This document shows positions 9,365 through 17,911 of a DNA stretch of 64,000 bases, in pieces. Both the position numbers and the translations under genes were made by a program. The stretch's first letter is position 1. Every line of letters begins with the position of its first letter. The notes below the pieces were generated by a model, which saw only the letters and a list, made by a program, of their open reading frames with translations, was not told the DNA's origin and did not search any database. Origin of the DNA: Acidobacteriaceae bacterium (GTDB taxonomy: Bacteria; Acidobacteriota; Terriglobia; Terriglobales; Acidobacteriaceae). Where the stretch lies: positions 41,073 through 105,072 of the forward strand of contig PKVW01000024.1 of the NCBI GenBank assembly GCA_003131585.1. Direction: 5' to 3'.

Positions 9365-9972
9365 TGCGACGTCGACCACAAGGCGAGATCCTCTGGTGCC
9401 CGAACGATAAGAACGTCGAGAAGCGTGCGGGCTGGTCCTTCCCTCCCGTCGTTGAAGCGAAAATGCGCGATATCTGTGGCGCGGGCAGCGTGGTGCATCT
9501 TTTCGGCGGCCGCGCCACATTCGGAACCCGGCTTGACGTGGATATTGCGACGGATCCGCACGTAATCGGCGACGCCTGGCTGCCGCCGTTTGCGATGGCC
9601 AGCTTCGACACGGTGATCGTGGACCCGCCGTACTTCACGATGGACCGGGAGATGCTTGGGCAACTTGCGGCGGCCGCAGCTTATGTCGCGCGTTTTCAGG
9701 TTCTCTGGCTGCATCAGCTTTGGGCGCCCTCGCAATTCGGGCTGAGGCTTCAGTATTACTGGATGATCCGCGTCGGAGATAACCATTACGTGCGCGTGCT
9801 TCAGCAATTCCTCCGCACGAGCCGTGTCGTCACGCCGCTGAAACACTTCACGCGAGGTCCGGCCATGAAATACAACCGCTGGCTCGCGGGAGAAATGCCG
9901 CTTCCCTTTCCGAAGTGGCCATCGCAAACCGAACCGATCGCGCAAACGGATATCGCGGAAAGGAGCGCCTGA
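9364..9972 (+). CDS. DNA methyltransferase-like protein (DPPY motif)
   Basis: VVHLFGGRATFGTRLDVDIATDPHVIGDAWLPPFAMASFDTVIVDPPYFTM: acidic SAM-region residues followed by DPPY/F motif IV. Confidence 0.7.
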   Translation: MRRRPQGEILWCPNDKNVEKRAGWSFPPVVEAKMRDICGAGSVVHLFGGRATFGTRLDVDIATDPHVIGDAWLPPFAMASFDTVIVDPPYFTMDREMLGQLAAAAAYVARFQVLWLHQLWAPSQFGLRLQYYWMIRVGDNHYVRVLQQFLRTSRVVTPLKHFTRGPAMKYNRWLAGEMPLPFPKWPSQTEPIAQTDIAERSA

Positions 9973-10085
9973 GATGCACTCCGAACTCTTCAACCTCTGG
10001 CGCTTCGTCCTGGCAATCGCCAAAGTTCTGCTGATGACCGGGCTGGGGCCGGGAATTGTGCTCGTGTTTTCTTTGGAGGTAATTT

Positions 10086-10379
10086 ATGCCGCAAATTTTG
10101 CTTCACAAACAGCCGCTAACCGCAGAACAGATCGCGAAGCTCGACGCTCAAGGCGTGATCGCCATTCACACGCAGAGGCCGGAGGATTTTCAGTTTTTGG
10201 ATTTGCGCGTCCCGCAGATAGAAATAAACGACATGGTTTGGGCGCTGCTGGATGCGGCCAACACGGAAAACACTTATTCGACCGAAGTGCGGCGCAAGTT
10301 TGTGGCGAATCTCGCTACACTGGCGGAAGAGAAGCGGGCGAAGAATTCAGAAATACCAGTTCCGGGGGCGGGCAGTTAG
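10086..10379 (+). CDS. Hypothetical phage protein
   Basis: ORF in operon with upstream GGAGG. Confidence 0.5.
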   Translation: MPQILLHKQPLTAEQIAKLDAQGVIAIHTQRPEDFQFLDLRVPQIEINDMVWALLDAANTENTYSTEVRRKFVANLATLAEEKRAKNSEIPVPGAGS

Positions 10380-10425
10380 CCCCTGTACTCGAATTTGATT
10401 CCAGTGAAGTCAGATTCGGGGCAAC

Positions 10426-10442
10426 AAGCCCGCCCCGGAAAG
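10426..10442 (+). repeat. 17-nt leader repeat copy 1 (AAGCCCGCCCCGGAAAG)
   Basis: Exact match to 11070-11086, one mismatch to 10702-10718; precedes a small ORF. Confidence 0.75.
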
Positions 10443-10461
10443 AACAAACGTGGAGGACAGC

Positions 10462-10698
10462 ATGAAAGCACGAGACATAAAGGGTACGAAGTCAGAGAAG
10501 ATCGTCAGGGTGCGGGGGAATCTTTTACCGAAGCGGGTGTTCGTTAAGTGGGACTTTGGGAACAATGAAGACCCGTGGCTCACTTCGGCGGAAGGCGTGG
10601 AGGAGCTGGCGGAGAAGGGCGAAACTGTCTACATCGGCGAATATCGACTGGTGCAAGTCCGCAAGGTCGAACTGGAATTGAAGCTGCGGGACGTGTAG
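10462..10698 (+). CDS. Small hypothetical phage protein
   Basis: ATG preceded by ggaggacagc. Confidence 0.5.
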   Translation: MKARDIKGTKSEKIVRVRGNLLPKRVFVKWDFGNNEDPWLTSAEGVEELAEKGETVYIGEYRLVQVRKVELELKLRDV

Positions 10699-10701
10699 GG
10701 G

Positions 10702-10718
10702 AAGCCCGGCCCGGAAAG
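10702..10718 (+). repeat. 17-nt leader repeat copy 2 (AAGCCCGGCCCGGAAAG)
   Basis: 16/17 match to the other copies; precedes a small ORF. Confidence 0.75.
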
Positions 10719-10737
10719 TCAGGCAAAGGAGGACAGC

Positions 10738-11070
10738 ATGAGCAAGAGAATTGAACTGGAGACGGATACAGGCAATACGCAGACCGTCGAAGATGATCGA
10801 CCGATTCGCGTTTGGCAGATCGGCCCGGACGGAACCGAGTACTACGCCGCGCATTCCGAAGAGGAGATGAAGCGGTACTACCGCAATGTGTTGGGACCGC
10901 GTGACCGAGAGACCGCCGAAGACGATTTGATTCATCACTTCGAGGAGGTCGAAAACCTCGACGAAGAATTCGAGTTCGACGATGACGGCGAAAAGGCGAC
11001 GACCACATGGCGGAAATTAGCGGAATCCGGAGCGGCTCTGCCATGCCAAATTTCTACGGGGTACAACTGA
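10738..11070 (+). CDS. Small acidic hypothetical phage protein
   Basis: ATG preceded by aaaggaggacagc. Confidence 0.55.
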   Translation: MSKRIELETDTGNTQTVEDDRPIRVWQIGPDGTEYYAAHSEEEMKRYYRNVLGPRDRETAEDDLIHHFEEVENLDEEFEFDDDGEKATTTWRKLAESGAALPCQISTGYN

Positions 11071-11086
11071 AGCCCGCCCCGGAAAG
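11070..11086 (+). repeat. 17-nt leader repeat copy 3 (AAGCCCGCCCCGGAAAG)
   Basis: Exact match to 10426-10442; overlaps the preceding stop and precedes a GTG-start ORF. Confidence 0.75.
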
Positions 11087-11096
11087 TGAGGAGAGC

Positions 11097-11357
11097 GTGA
11101 GCCGGTTGAATTGGACGCCGATTAAGCAAAGGGCGGTCAAGGCTGCTGAGTCGCTCGGCCATAAACTCGGCCCCTTTGAGCGCGGTTATCTCAGCTACAC
11201 CGGGCAACTCAAAATGGCGTCATGTGAGCGTTGTTTCGGTTGCTGCTGGGTTGCCATCTCTCAGAGGGGATTCGTCGCGGGCGGGCGTCTCCTGAAGTTT
11301 CGCTGCGGAACTCCTGAAGCTGCCGGACTAATTGGCGACGACGTGAGGGCTGCATGA
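11097..11357 (+). CDS. Hypothetical Cys-containing phage protein
   Basis: GTG start with upstream GAGGAG; SCERCFGCCWVAI. Confidence 0.45.
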   Translation: MSRLNWTPIKQRAVKAAESLGHKLGPFERGYLSYTGQLKMASCERCFGCCWVAISQRGFVAGGRLLKFRCGTPEAAGLIGDDVRAA

Positions 11358-11542
11358 CCGAGCACTTCACCCGCAACACGATATCCGCAACCTTCTACTG
11401 CAACAAGTGCGGGAAGCCGACGCCGCACCGCATCGACGACCGCCGCAAAGGGCCGTGTCTGGAGTGCATCGCTAGACTGGAGCGGCAGCACGGCGAATTG
11501 GTGAAACCGGAAGTGGAGCGGCAGTGGAGTTTGTTCGCATGA
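11354..11542 (+). CDS. Zinc-ribbon-like small protein
   Basis: FYCNKCGKPTPHRIDDRRKGPCLECIARLE (CxxC...CxxC). Confidence 0.55.
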   Translation: MTEHFTRNTISATFYCNKCGKPTPHRIDDRRKGPCLECIARLERQHGELVKPEVERQWSLFA

Positions 11543-11897
11543 GCGCCGACTTCGCACTCGATTTTTCCGGCGATCCAGTTCCCTGCGACTTCCCCGGTTG
11601 CGTCCTCGATTTGTTCCATGACGGCGATCACGTTATCGGTGTCGAAGTTGTCGAGAAACATTTCCGCGAAGCTGGAATTTCCACGAAGCGCAAGAACGGC
11701 GACCTCTACGTCCGGTGCACTGATGCGACGTTTGCATATCTGACCGGGCCGCGTCCGCAGATTCTAGCTCCCGTCGCTTGCACCTGCGCCCAACGTCCTT
11801 ACCCGCACGAGTTGAGCGTGCATAACGCCATCCGATTTGAAAGCCGCGCTATGCGCTGGCCGTGGAGCCTGCGCTTCGCGCCGAACATGGAGGCACC

Positions 11898-12128
11898 ATG
11901 ACAGAGTTTCTGATCGCACAGAACGACGACCCGGAATTGCTGGAATGGCTTGCGGCAGCGGATGAGTATGGCGGCGGCTTCGTGAGAGCGATTGCCCGCG
12001 CCGGGTTAGTCGCAGACTTGGAGAACTACCCGCTGATCCGTCCACTGCTGATCCAGATGCGTGCGAAGTATCTAGTCTACGAGCCGAGCGACGAAGTGAA
12101 GCGCGAAATTCGGGAGAGAGAGCGATGA
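11898..12128 (+). CDS. Hypothetical small phage protein
   Basis: MTEFLIAQNDDPELLEWLAAADEYGGGF; ATGA overlap with next gene. Confidence 0.45.
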   Translation: MTEFLIAQNDDPELLEWLAAADEYGGGFVRAIARAGLVADLENYPLIRPLLIQMRAKYLVYEPSDEVKREIRERER

Positions 12129-12502
12129 ACTCCCGCGACTTGATCTCCGATCTCCCGCTCGGCCCCGGCGACCGCCGCGCAGCCTTGTTGCAAGCCCGGC
12201 TCATCTTCCGCTATCTGGCCGACCACGTCGAGGAAGCGCGCCTCGGCGAGAGACAGCGGCTCTGCGACGCCACCGATTTCAAAGCCTGGCTGCGGGAACT
12301 GGCCGAGGAAGTGCGCAAGATCGGCAACTTGTCTCAAGATGTCACAACCGGACTGAAGGTGTTCCCGCCCGCCCCACAGAAACGCTACGGCGAAGCGGAC
12401 TGGTGCCCCGACTGCGGCCACATTCATGCCGACGACGAGGAGTGCGGCTTCCCGATCGGCGGGGGACGGAAGTGCCGGTGCGAAAGGGCGGTGGTGGCGT
12501 GA
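12125..12502 (+). CDS. Hypothetical zinc-finger-like phage protein
   Basis: WCPDCGHIHADDEECGFPIGGGRKCRCE. Confidence 0.5.
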   Translation: MNSRDLISDLPLGPGDRRAALLQARLIFRYLADHVEEARLGERQRLCDATDFKAWLRELAEEVRKIGNLSQDVTTGLKVFPPAPQKRYGEADWCPDCGHIHADDEECGFPIGGGRKCRCERAVVA

Positions 12503-12795
12503 ACCCGGAACAGTTGATTAAATCGTGGGCCGATGATTCCGCTTACCATGCGATTGTCTGGGCGCATGATTGGAACCCGTTTTCGCGTGGAGTGCGATGC
12601 CAGTGTGAAGCGTGTGGCAGAGCATGTTCCGTCTGGCCTGTCGTCGCCAATAAGAGGGCTGCGAATCCCCGGTTGCACATTCTGTGCCGCGCGAAGTGCA
12701 TGGCGATCTCGCTTAAAGTTAACGGGCCAATACCTTTCGGTGGCCCGATCAAAAACAACGTGCTGCCCGAGAAGCTCGAAAAGTTTGGAGGCTGA
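12499..12795 (+). CDS. Hypothetical Cys-rich phage protein
   Basis: GTGA overlap with previous stop; CQCEACGRACSVW. Confidence 0.45.
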   Translation: MNPEQLIKSWADDSAYHAIVWAHDWNPFSRGVRCQCEACGRACSVWPVVANKRAANPRLHILCRAKCMAISLKVNGPIPFGGPIKNNVLPEKLEKFGG

Positions 12796-12996
12796 GTGAG
12801 CTACCGCGAAGAGAACGGGCAGGTGGTACTGACCATGAGCCGGCAAGATTACGAAATGATCTTGATGGCTCTCGGTTCCTTTACCGCGATGATCTGGAAA
12901 AACGGCGGCGAACACGTGAAAGTTGTTTCGCTACTGAACCGTCTCAACGAGGGCAACCCGAACTACACTCCGTACCAGGTAGAGCAGAAGAAGTGA
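12796..12996 (+). CDS. Hypothetical small phage protein
   Basis: GTG start directly after previous stop; MSYREENGQVVLTMSRQDYEMILMALGSF. Confidence 0.45.
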   Translation: MSYREENGQVVLTMSRQDYEMILMALGSFTAMIWKNGGEHVKVVSLLNRLNEGNPNYTPYQVEQKK

Positions 12997-13212
12997 AAGG
13001 CGTCGATTCAATGAAGGCAAGTTTCATGGAAGCCGAAAAGGATTTCCTCGATTTCCGAAAGACGCGGGAATGGAGTCCCGAGAAGGAGCGCTTGTTCTCC
13101 TGTGTCATCGGCGCGGCGATAGCTTGGGGATGCGAAATCGGCCTGAGTGTTTACCGAGAAAATGCGTCCCGCGATATTCTTCGTCAGGCAGCGGCGCTCG
13201 GAAAAATCCCGC

Positions 13213-13560
13213 CTAGCCCTTCGCTGAATTGCACACCCAGTGCGCCGCCCTGTTCCAATCCTGACCGTCCTTAACGATCCGGTCGTCCCGCCACGCTGCT
13301 CCCATGCCTCTACGTCGCTGATGTTCAAAGGTGGCATGGTTTAGGGCCAATTTCTTCCCGCAGAGGCTGCAGTGGCCTCCCTGACGCTCTAGCATCACCT
13401 TTACGCGGCGTTTGTATTCCCTCCATCCCGCTAGAGAATCCACGCAGACTTCCCTTCCGTCCGGGTAGACACGCACGGACCCGGCGAGGATGGCGGTGTA
13501 GCGCAGGGAGGATTCGGGATAGTCATGGGAGCGCGGGATGGGCCTTCGTCGAAAGGTCAC
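13213..13560 (-). CDS. HNH endonuclease-like protein
   Basis: GHCSLCGKKLALNHATFEHQRRRG...WNRAAHWVCNSAKG; GTG start at 13560 overlaps previous stop. Confidence 0.65.
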   Translation of the reverse strand: MTFRRRPIPRSHDYPESSLRYTAILAGSVRVYPDGREVCVDSLAGWREYKRRVKVMLERQGGHCSLCGKKLALNHATFEHQRRRGMGAAWRDDRIVKDGQDWNRAAHWVCNSAKG

Positions 13561-13934
13561 GGTTTGATTCTTCCCTCGACGCGGATGTAGACGTAGGGCT
13601 TGTCTCGGAATTCTTTCAGGAAGCGGTCTACATCGCCGTCCTGCATCAACAGTTCGTCGATCTCCCCGATTGCCCCTTTCGCTTTCATCTCTGAGGCGAT
13701 GTGCCGGACCGTCGCAATGGCAAAACTGCGAGTGCAGGACGCCTTCACGCCATAACTGCTTTTCTCGTCTGCGGAATCGAACACCTTGTCGTCTTTGTGG
13801 TAGCGGAAGCGGTAATTGATCTGGTACTTTTTCTCCGGCTCGGTTTCGCTCACCCCGCACATCCAATCGCAATCGTCGGTGAGAGCGAGGAACCAGATGC
13901 CGACCGTCTTTTCGTCAATATTCAGCAGTGCCAT
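13557..13934 (-). CDS. Hypothetical phage protein
   Basis: MALLNIDEKTVGIWFLALTDDCDWMCGVSETEPEKKYQINYRFRYHKDDK; operon overlap with HNH gene. Confidence 0.55.
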   Translation of the reverse strand: MALLNIDEKTVGIWFLALTDDCDWMCGVSETEPEKKYQINYRFRYHKDDKVFDSADEKSSYGVKASCTRSFAIATVRHIASEMKAKGAIGEIDELLMQDGDVDRFLKEFRDKPYVYIRVEGRIKP

Positions 13935-13976
13935 GACTCCTCCTTCCTCGGGAGCGCGGGATGGGGCGGCGGCGGA

Positions 13977-14273
13977 TCAAAATTGAATCTCGACACCGTT
14001 TTTCTTCAGAACTTCCTCGATCTTTTCGGCCATCTCCTTCGCTAGGTCGGTGGCGGCGTTCCCGTGCTGGTAGCTCTTGATGCAGTGTCGCGCCGCTTCG
14101 AGAACCTTCAGTAGGTCGCCGTTAGCCTGACACGCGCGTTCGATTTTTTCGGTGCGATGCTTCAATCCGTCCAGAGCGGGCCGTCGAGCGAGAACTTCGT
14201 CGATTGTCTGGAGTTCCATATTCGCTAAGTCCAATTTCAGCGCCAAGTCCTGCAAAAGTTCGTTCTGCTCCAT
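13977..14273 (-). CDS. Hypothetical helical phage protein
   Basis: MEQNELLQDLALKLDLANMELQTIDEVLARRPALDGLKHR. Confidence 0.5.
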   Translation of the reverse strand: MEQNELLQDLALKLDLANMELQTIDEVLARRPALDGLKHRTEKIERACQANGDLLKVLEAARHCIKSYQHGNAATDLAKEMAEKIEEVLKKNGVEIQF

Positions 14274-14429
14274 GTTGGTCTCCTCAGTGCCGAGCCTCAC
14301 TCGGCAGACCGGATATAAGGAAATTGTTATACCCGGTTTCGACCTGATTTTCGATGGCCCTTTCCTCCCTCGGGCCTTCGGGTTTGTTCTCGGTGTCGCA
14401 AGCAGACGGAGGGCCGAGAAGATGAAAGG

Positions 14430-15650
14430 CTAGAACGGCAACTCCCACTCCTCCGATTCGCCCCGGTCGTACTCGGCGATGCAGTCGTGCATCTGGATCA
14501 GCACCGTGTCTTTTGAGGTCATGTCGTGGACCGCGATTTTCTCGTAGGCGTGCAGGATGCGGAGGCCGCGCTCCAGTTGTTCGACGGGCAGCGCGTCTGC
14601 GGCTTCCTTCGACTTCACTCCGAAGATCAGTTCCGAGATGGCGATCCGCACTTGCTTGTCCTCTTTGCCCTGTCCGGCGAAGTGAAGATCGAGACAGCCT
14701 TTGATCTCGGCCGACATCACTTCCCGGCGCTGGCGCTTGGCGTAGAACTCGCCGTTGCCCTCGTTGTCGATCATGGCTTCCGAGTTTGCGGTGGTGTCGA
14801 GCGTGGTGAATCCCATCGTCTCCTGGACGGCGGCGAAGTGTCCGCGAAGGCTCTGCCAGACTTGCGCGTAGCCGCCCGGTTTGTAGCCTGCTTTGTCGGA
14901 CCAGCGGAACTCTTTTCCGTTCAAGGCCCAAGTCCGATCCTTGAGCACATAGGCGACGTGGTTCATACGGCCTTCGCCATCGGTGATCTTCCCGTCCTTG
15001 CGGCGCGGCTTGATTTCGAGCTTCATCCGCAAGACCAAGTGGGGCTCGTACCCGAAGTTATTGGACCCGCCGGCCTTCATCTTTTCGCCCGTCTTGACTT
15101 TCGTGATCGCGCCTTTTTCGTCGATCAGATCATCGGTCACGTCCCCAACGCGGCCCAAGCCGATGCAGTGCAGTTTCGAGTTAAGGAAGTGGGCCACGTA
15201 GTCGGTCCACATGGCGTTCAGTTCGTTGCCCCAATTGTTCGGCGATTTCTTGCGGACGGTTTTCAGCAGCTCGATCCAGATTTTCTGCAACTCGACCATC
15301 CAGACACAAGCCCCGGCGCGTTCGGCGTCCCGCAGATCGGTCATCATCCCTTGAAACGTGGGCACGGTGCGAATCTGGAAGTCGATCTTCTCCGGCGCGA
15401 AGATGGTGCGCCTGGGGAACTGCATCCCCAGCTCAGGATCGGTGCCCCAGACCGGAGCGCCGCCGTAGAACTCTTTCGAGATTGCCGCGGCGTAGAGGCA
15501 GGCGGTCGCGGTTTTCCCCACTCCCTGTTCGCCGAAGATGGCGAGTTTGGTAGGGATGATCTGGATGGGCTTCTTCTCTAGGTTGTGAATCAAGTGCGGT
15601 TGAACACTAGGCTGCGTTGGATTGGTGATCGGTTGTGCTTGCGCTGACAT
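14430..15650 (-). CDS. RecA-like/Sak4-like (AAA_24-type) ATPase, probable recombination/annealing function
   Basis: Walker A AIFGEQGVGKTATACLYAA; Sak4-like layout; polar C-terminal region. Confidence 0.65.
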   Translation of the reverse strand: MSAQAQPITNPTQPSVQPHLIHNLEKKPIQIIPTKLAIFGEQGVGKTATACLYAAAISKEFYGGAPVWGTDPELGMQFPRRTIFAPEKIDFQIRTVPTFQGMMTDLRDAERAGACVWMVELQKIWIELLKTVRKKSPNNWGNELNAMWTDYVAHFLNSKLHCIGLGRVGDVTDDLIDEKGAITKVKTGEKMKAGGSNNFGYEPHLVLRMKLEIKPRRKDGKITDGEGRMNHVAYVLKDRTWALNGKEFRWSDKAGYKPGGYAQVWQSLRGHFAAVQETMGFTTLDTTANSEAMIDNEGNGEFYAKRQRREVMSAEIKGCLDLHFAGQGKEDKQVRIAISELIFGVKSKEAADALPVEQLERGLRILHAYEKIAVHDMTSKDTVLIQMHDCIAEYDRGESEEWELPF

Positions 15651-15870
15651 GTTGATTCTCCTTTTTCTGAGTTTGGGATTTGTGGAATGCGGTGATGCGT
15701 TCGTCGGCCTCGCGGTACATCGTGAGGGCTTCGAGTAAAGTTCGGACGGCGGACGGGACTTCTTTCAGGTTGAGGAAGGCCAGAGCGACAGTTGCCGCGC
15801 CGACCACTCCATAGGCGGCATGGTCACGGTCGCGGCAGAGGAGAGAGAATTCGGAGGGAGTGTTTCTCAT
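15607..15870 (-). CDS. Hypothetical phage protein
   Basis: MRNTPSEFSLLCRDRDHAAYGVVGAATVALAFLNLKEVPSAVRTLLEAL. Confidence 0.45.
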   Translation of the reverse strand: MRNTPSEFSLLCRDRDHAAYGVVGAATVALAFLNLKEVPSAVRTLLEALTMYREADERITAFHKSQTQKKENQHVSASTTDHQSNAA

Positions 15871-16154
15871 TTCACTTCCCCCGGCTCCGTGATCAGGACG
15901 TTGCCCACAACTTCGTCGCCCGGAATGCCTCCCGCTTCGACTAGCAGCTTCGTCGCTTTCTCGTTGACGATGAGAAGTCCGCCTTGCAGCTTGCCTTCCT
16001 CGTCCATCCACATCGTGCGTCCATCGGCGAGAGCGATCGCCTGTACCGTTTTGCAGCCGATGATGGCGTAAAGTTCGCTGAGACTGAATCCTCGCTGAGG
16101 AATTCGCGGTTGCACTGTGGACTGGTCTCCGTTTGCATGAATGAGTTCAGCCAC
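15867..16154 (-). CDS. DUF3846-like phage protein
   Basis: LSELYAIIGCKTVQAIALADGRTMWMDEEGKLQGGLLIVNEKATKLL...DEVVGNVLITE. Confidence 0.6.
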   Translation of the reverse strand: MAELIHANGDQSTVQPRIPQRGFSLSELYAIIGCKTVQAIALADGRTMWMDEEGKLQGGLLIVNEKATKLLVEAGGIPGDEVVGNVLITEPGEVK

Positions 16155-16368
16155 GGCTCACCTCCCGCCAGTGCCGGGCGCAGTAGTCCATTTCGCGGGC
16201 TACGTCATGCACGCGGGCGATTTCTAGGCAGGGCTGGCCGTCGCACGCGCCCCAGACGGATTCCGGGGACTCGTAGCAGCAGAGAGAAAGAGTTTGTTCG
16301 GGAACCACCTGTGGAAATTGCGGGTGGGGGAGAACTGGTAGAGTGCTGTGAGCCATGCGGCCTCCCAT
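16147..16368 (-). CDS. Hypothetical phage protein
   Basis: First ORF of the minus-strand cluster. Confidence 0.4.
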   Translation of the reverse strand: MGGRMAHSTLPVLPHPQFPQVVPEQTLSLCCYESPESVWGACDGQPCLEIARVHDVAREMDYCARHWREVSRG

Positions 16369-16439
16369 TTAGGTCGTTTCGGTTAGGGCGGATCGGGTGC
16401 TACTAACACTCGGTCTGCCCGTTTACACCATGTATTCTC

Positions 16440-16516
16440 TCACCTTGCTTGCAAGCTGTCAAGCACTAAAATAGAAAGTTCTTGTGTTCTTGCCTGCAAG
16501 GTGGTACCTTGCCTAC
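16440..16516. promoter_or_regulatory. Candidate operator/promoter region between divergent units
   Basis: Palindromes GCTTGCAAGC (16447-16456), CTTGCCTGCAAG (16489-16500), AAGGTGGTACCTT (16498-16510) in a comparatively AT-rich gap. Confidence 0.5.
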
Positions 16517-16663
16517 ATGGAAGTCAGCGAAATGGCTCGGCTCGGTGGATTGGCCCGTGCAGAGGGTCTTACGGCGAAGCGGCGACAAGAAATCGCAAAG
16601 AAAGCTGCAAAGGCCGCTGCTGCCGCCCGCACGAAACGGGCCAAACAGAAGAAGGTGAAATAA
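16517..16663 (+). CDS. 48-aa Lys/Ala-rich small basic protein
   Basis: MEVSEMARLGGLARAEGLTAKRRQEIAKKAAKAAAAARTKRAKQKKVK; not in the ORF track. Confidence 0.55.
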   Translation: MEVSEMARLGGLARAEGLTAKRRQEIAKKAAKAAAAARTKRAKQKKVK

Positions 16664-17140
16664 GTGGCTAGCGATTCGCCGGCTTCGGCGGGTGCCGAAT
16701 TCGGCTTCGGGGCGGCGATGGCGATGATGCGGCGTGAGTACCTACTTATGAGAAAAGCGCAACGCGTTACCCTCATTCTCTATTTCTTTATGCTCGCGTA
16801 CTGCTGTGCCTGGATTCCTTGGAAGGGGACAAACGATCTTGGTGGTCAGCGCATGGGTTATGGTTGGGTTTGGGCTGGGCCTCGGTACCCTAAACCGCCT
16901 GCCCCACTTGCCGTTCCTACTACAACGCCAGAGAAAGCCGATCAACCTGTGGCTTCATACGAATCTTGGGAGGTGGAGGAAGGTGATCCTGTGGGAGACC
17001 AGCACCGCGAATGGGATTCCATGTCGCGATTTGCCATTCCAGACCTGACGTTGTTTTCGTTCCGTATTATCGCCGCCAGCGCTCTGGCCGGAGCCGCTTT
17101 TATCGCAAGCCTCCCCAAGCCCGCCGCTGGTCCAAGGTGA
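16664..17140 (+). CDS. Hypothetical membrane protein
   Basis: VTLILYFFMLAYCCAWIPW and C-terminal FSFRIIAASALAGAAFIASLP hydrophobic segments. Confidence 0.45.
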   Translation: MASDSPASAGAEFGFGAAMAMMRREYLLMRKAQRVTLILYFFMLAYCCAWIPWKGTNDLGGQRMGYGWVWAGPRYPKPPAPLAVPTTTPEKADQPVASYESWEVEEGDPVGDQHREWDSMSRFAIPDLTLFSFRIIAASALAGAAFIASLPKPAAGPR

Positions 17141-17153
17141 AGAAGGTGAAGAC

Positions 17154-17609
17154 ATGAAACGGCTGCTCTGCCTATTGCTGGCAATCTTGGGGATGGTGGG
17201 GATGGGTTGGGGACAGGATGCGATAGGCTTTGTCCCGCGCTGTCCACAAGATAATGTATGTCTCTGGCAAGACCCCGAAGGCCGCTGGCACCTTGAAGAT
17301 AACGCGGGCGACTTTCTCGTTGACCTAAAGAAGTTGCTCGCACCGTCCGAGCCGATAGACGTACCGGCAATCAAGGGGGAGCCTTCCGACCTTAAGATTA
17401 TCGCCGCCGACCACGCGCAGTGTCCTGCGGGATATGAGGCCGATTGGAACTACAACCGGGACGCGTGCCTGTACTCCCCTGACCAGAGCTTGTGTTACGC
17501 AGAACTGATGTGCTACCCGTTAAAACAACGATGGACTTGCACCGACAAATCCCGCATCCTACTCACCGCCGAGGACGGGAAGCACTGGTGCCACAAACCG
17601 CAGAACTAG
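17154..17609 (+). CDS. Exported Cys-rich hypothetical protein
   Basis: Signal peptide MKRLLCLLLAILGMVGMGWGQDA; eight Cys in the mature part. Confidence 0.6.
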   Translation: MKRLLCLLLAILGMVGMGWGQDAIGFVPRCPQDNVCLWQDPEGRWHLEDNAGDFLVDLKKLLAPSEPIDVPAIKGEPSDLKIIAADHAQCPAGYEADWNYNRDACLYSPDQSLCYAELMCYPLKQRWTCTDKSRILLTAEDGKHWCHKPQN

Positions 17610-17698
17610 CCTCCTGTTTACTTCCCTGATTCCCCCGCCCTTGCTCCCTCCCTCCCCTAGATGTATCTGTGAGGGAGAACCACTAGGAGGCCACACTC

Positions 17699-17911
17699 AT
17701 GTTCGACGTTAACCTGAAAGTCCCACTCTCAACCGTCACCACCACCCTCTCCCGCTATGCCAAACGCGCGACCACGGCGACGGAAAAGAAGTACCTCTAC
17801 GAGATCGCCGAGGCCTTGGGGACGGCCATTCCCAATGGGTCACCCGGCTTCCATGAAGAATTCTTGAAGGAGTGTGGGATCAGCCCAAGCTGGGCGAACG
17901 TCGCCGCCTAG
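17699..17911 (+). CDS. Hypothetical small phage protein
   Basis: ATG after taggaggccac; MFDVNLKVPLSTVTTTLSRYAKRATTATEKKYLYEIAEALG. Confidence 0.5.
   Translation: MFDVNLKVPLSTVTTTLSRYAKRATTATEKKYLYEIAEALGTAIPNGSPGFHEEFLKECGISPSWANVAA

Noticed and set aside
14526-15581. 351-aa plus-strand ORF opposite the Sak4-like gene
   Set aside because: Antisense shadow; the minus frame has Walker A and a coherent operon context.
16950-16990. YESWEVEEGDP in the 16664 ORF as a fifth copy of the VEEA motif
   Set aside because: Lacks the A/P end and lies in an unrelated membrane protein; likely coincidence.
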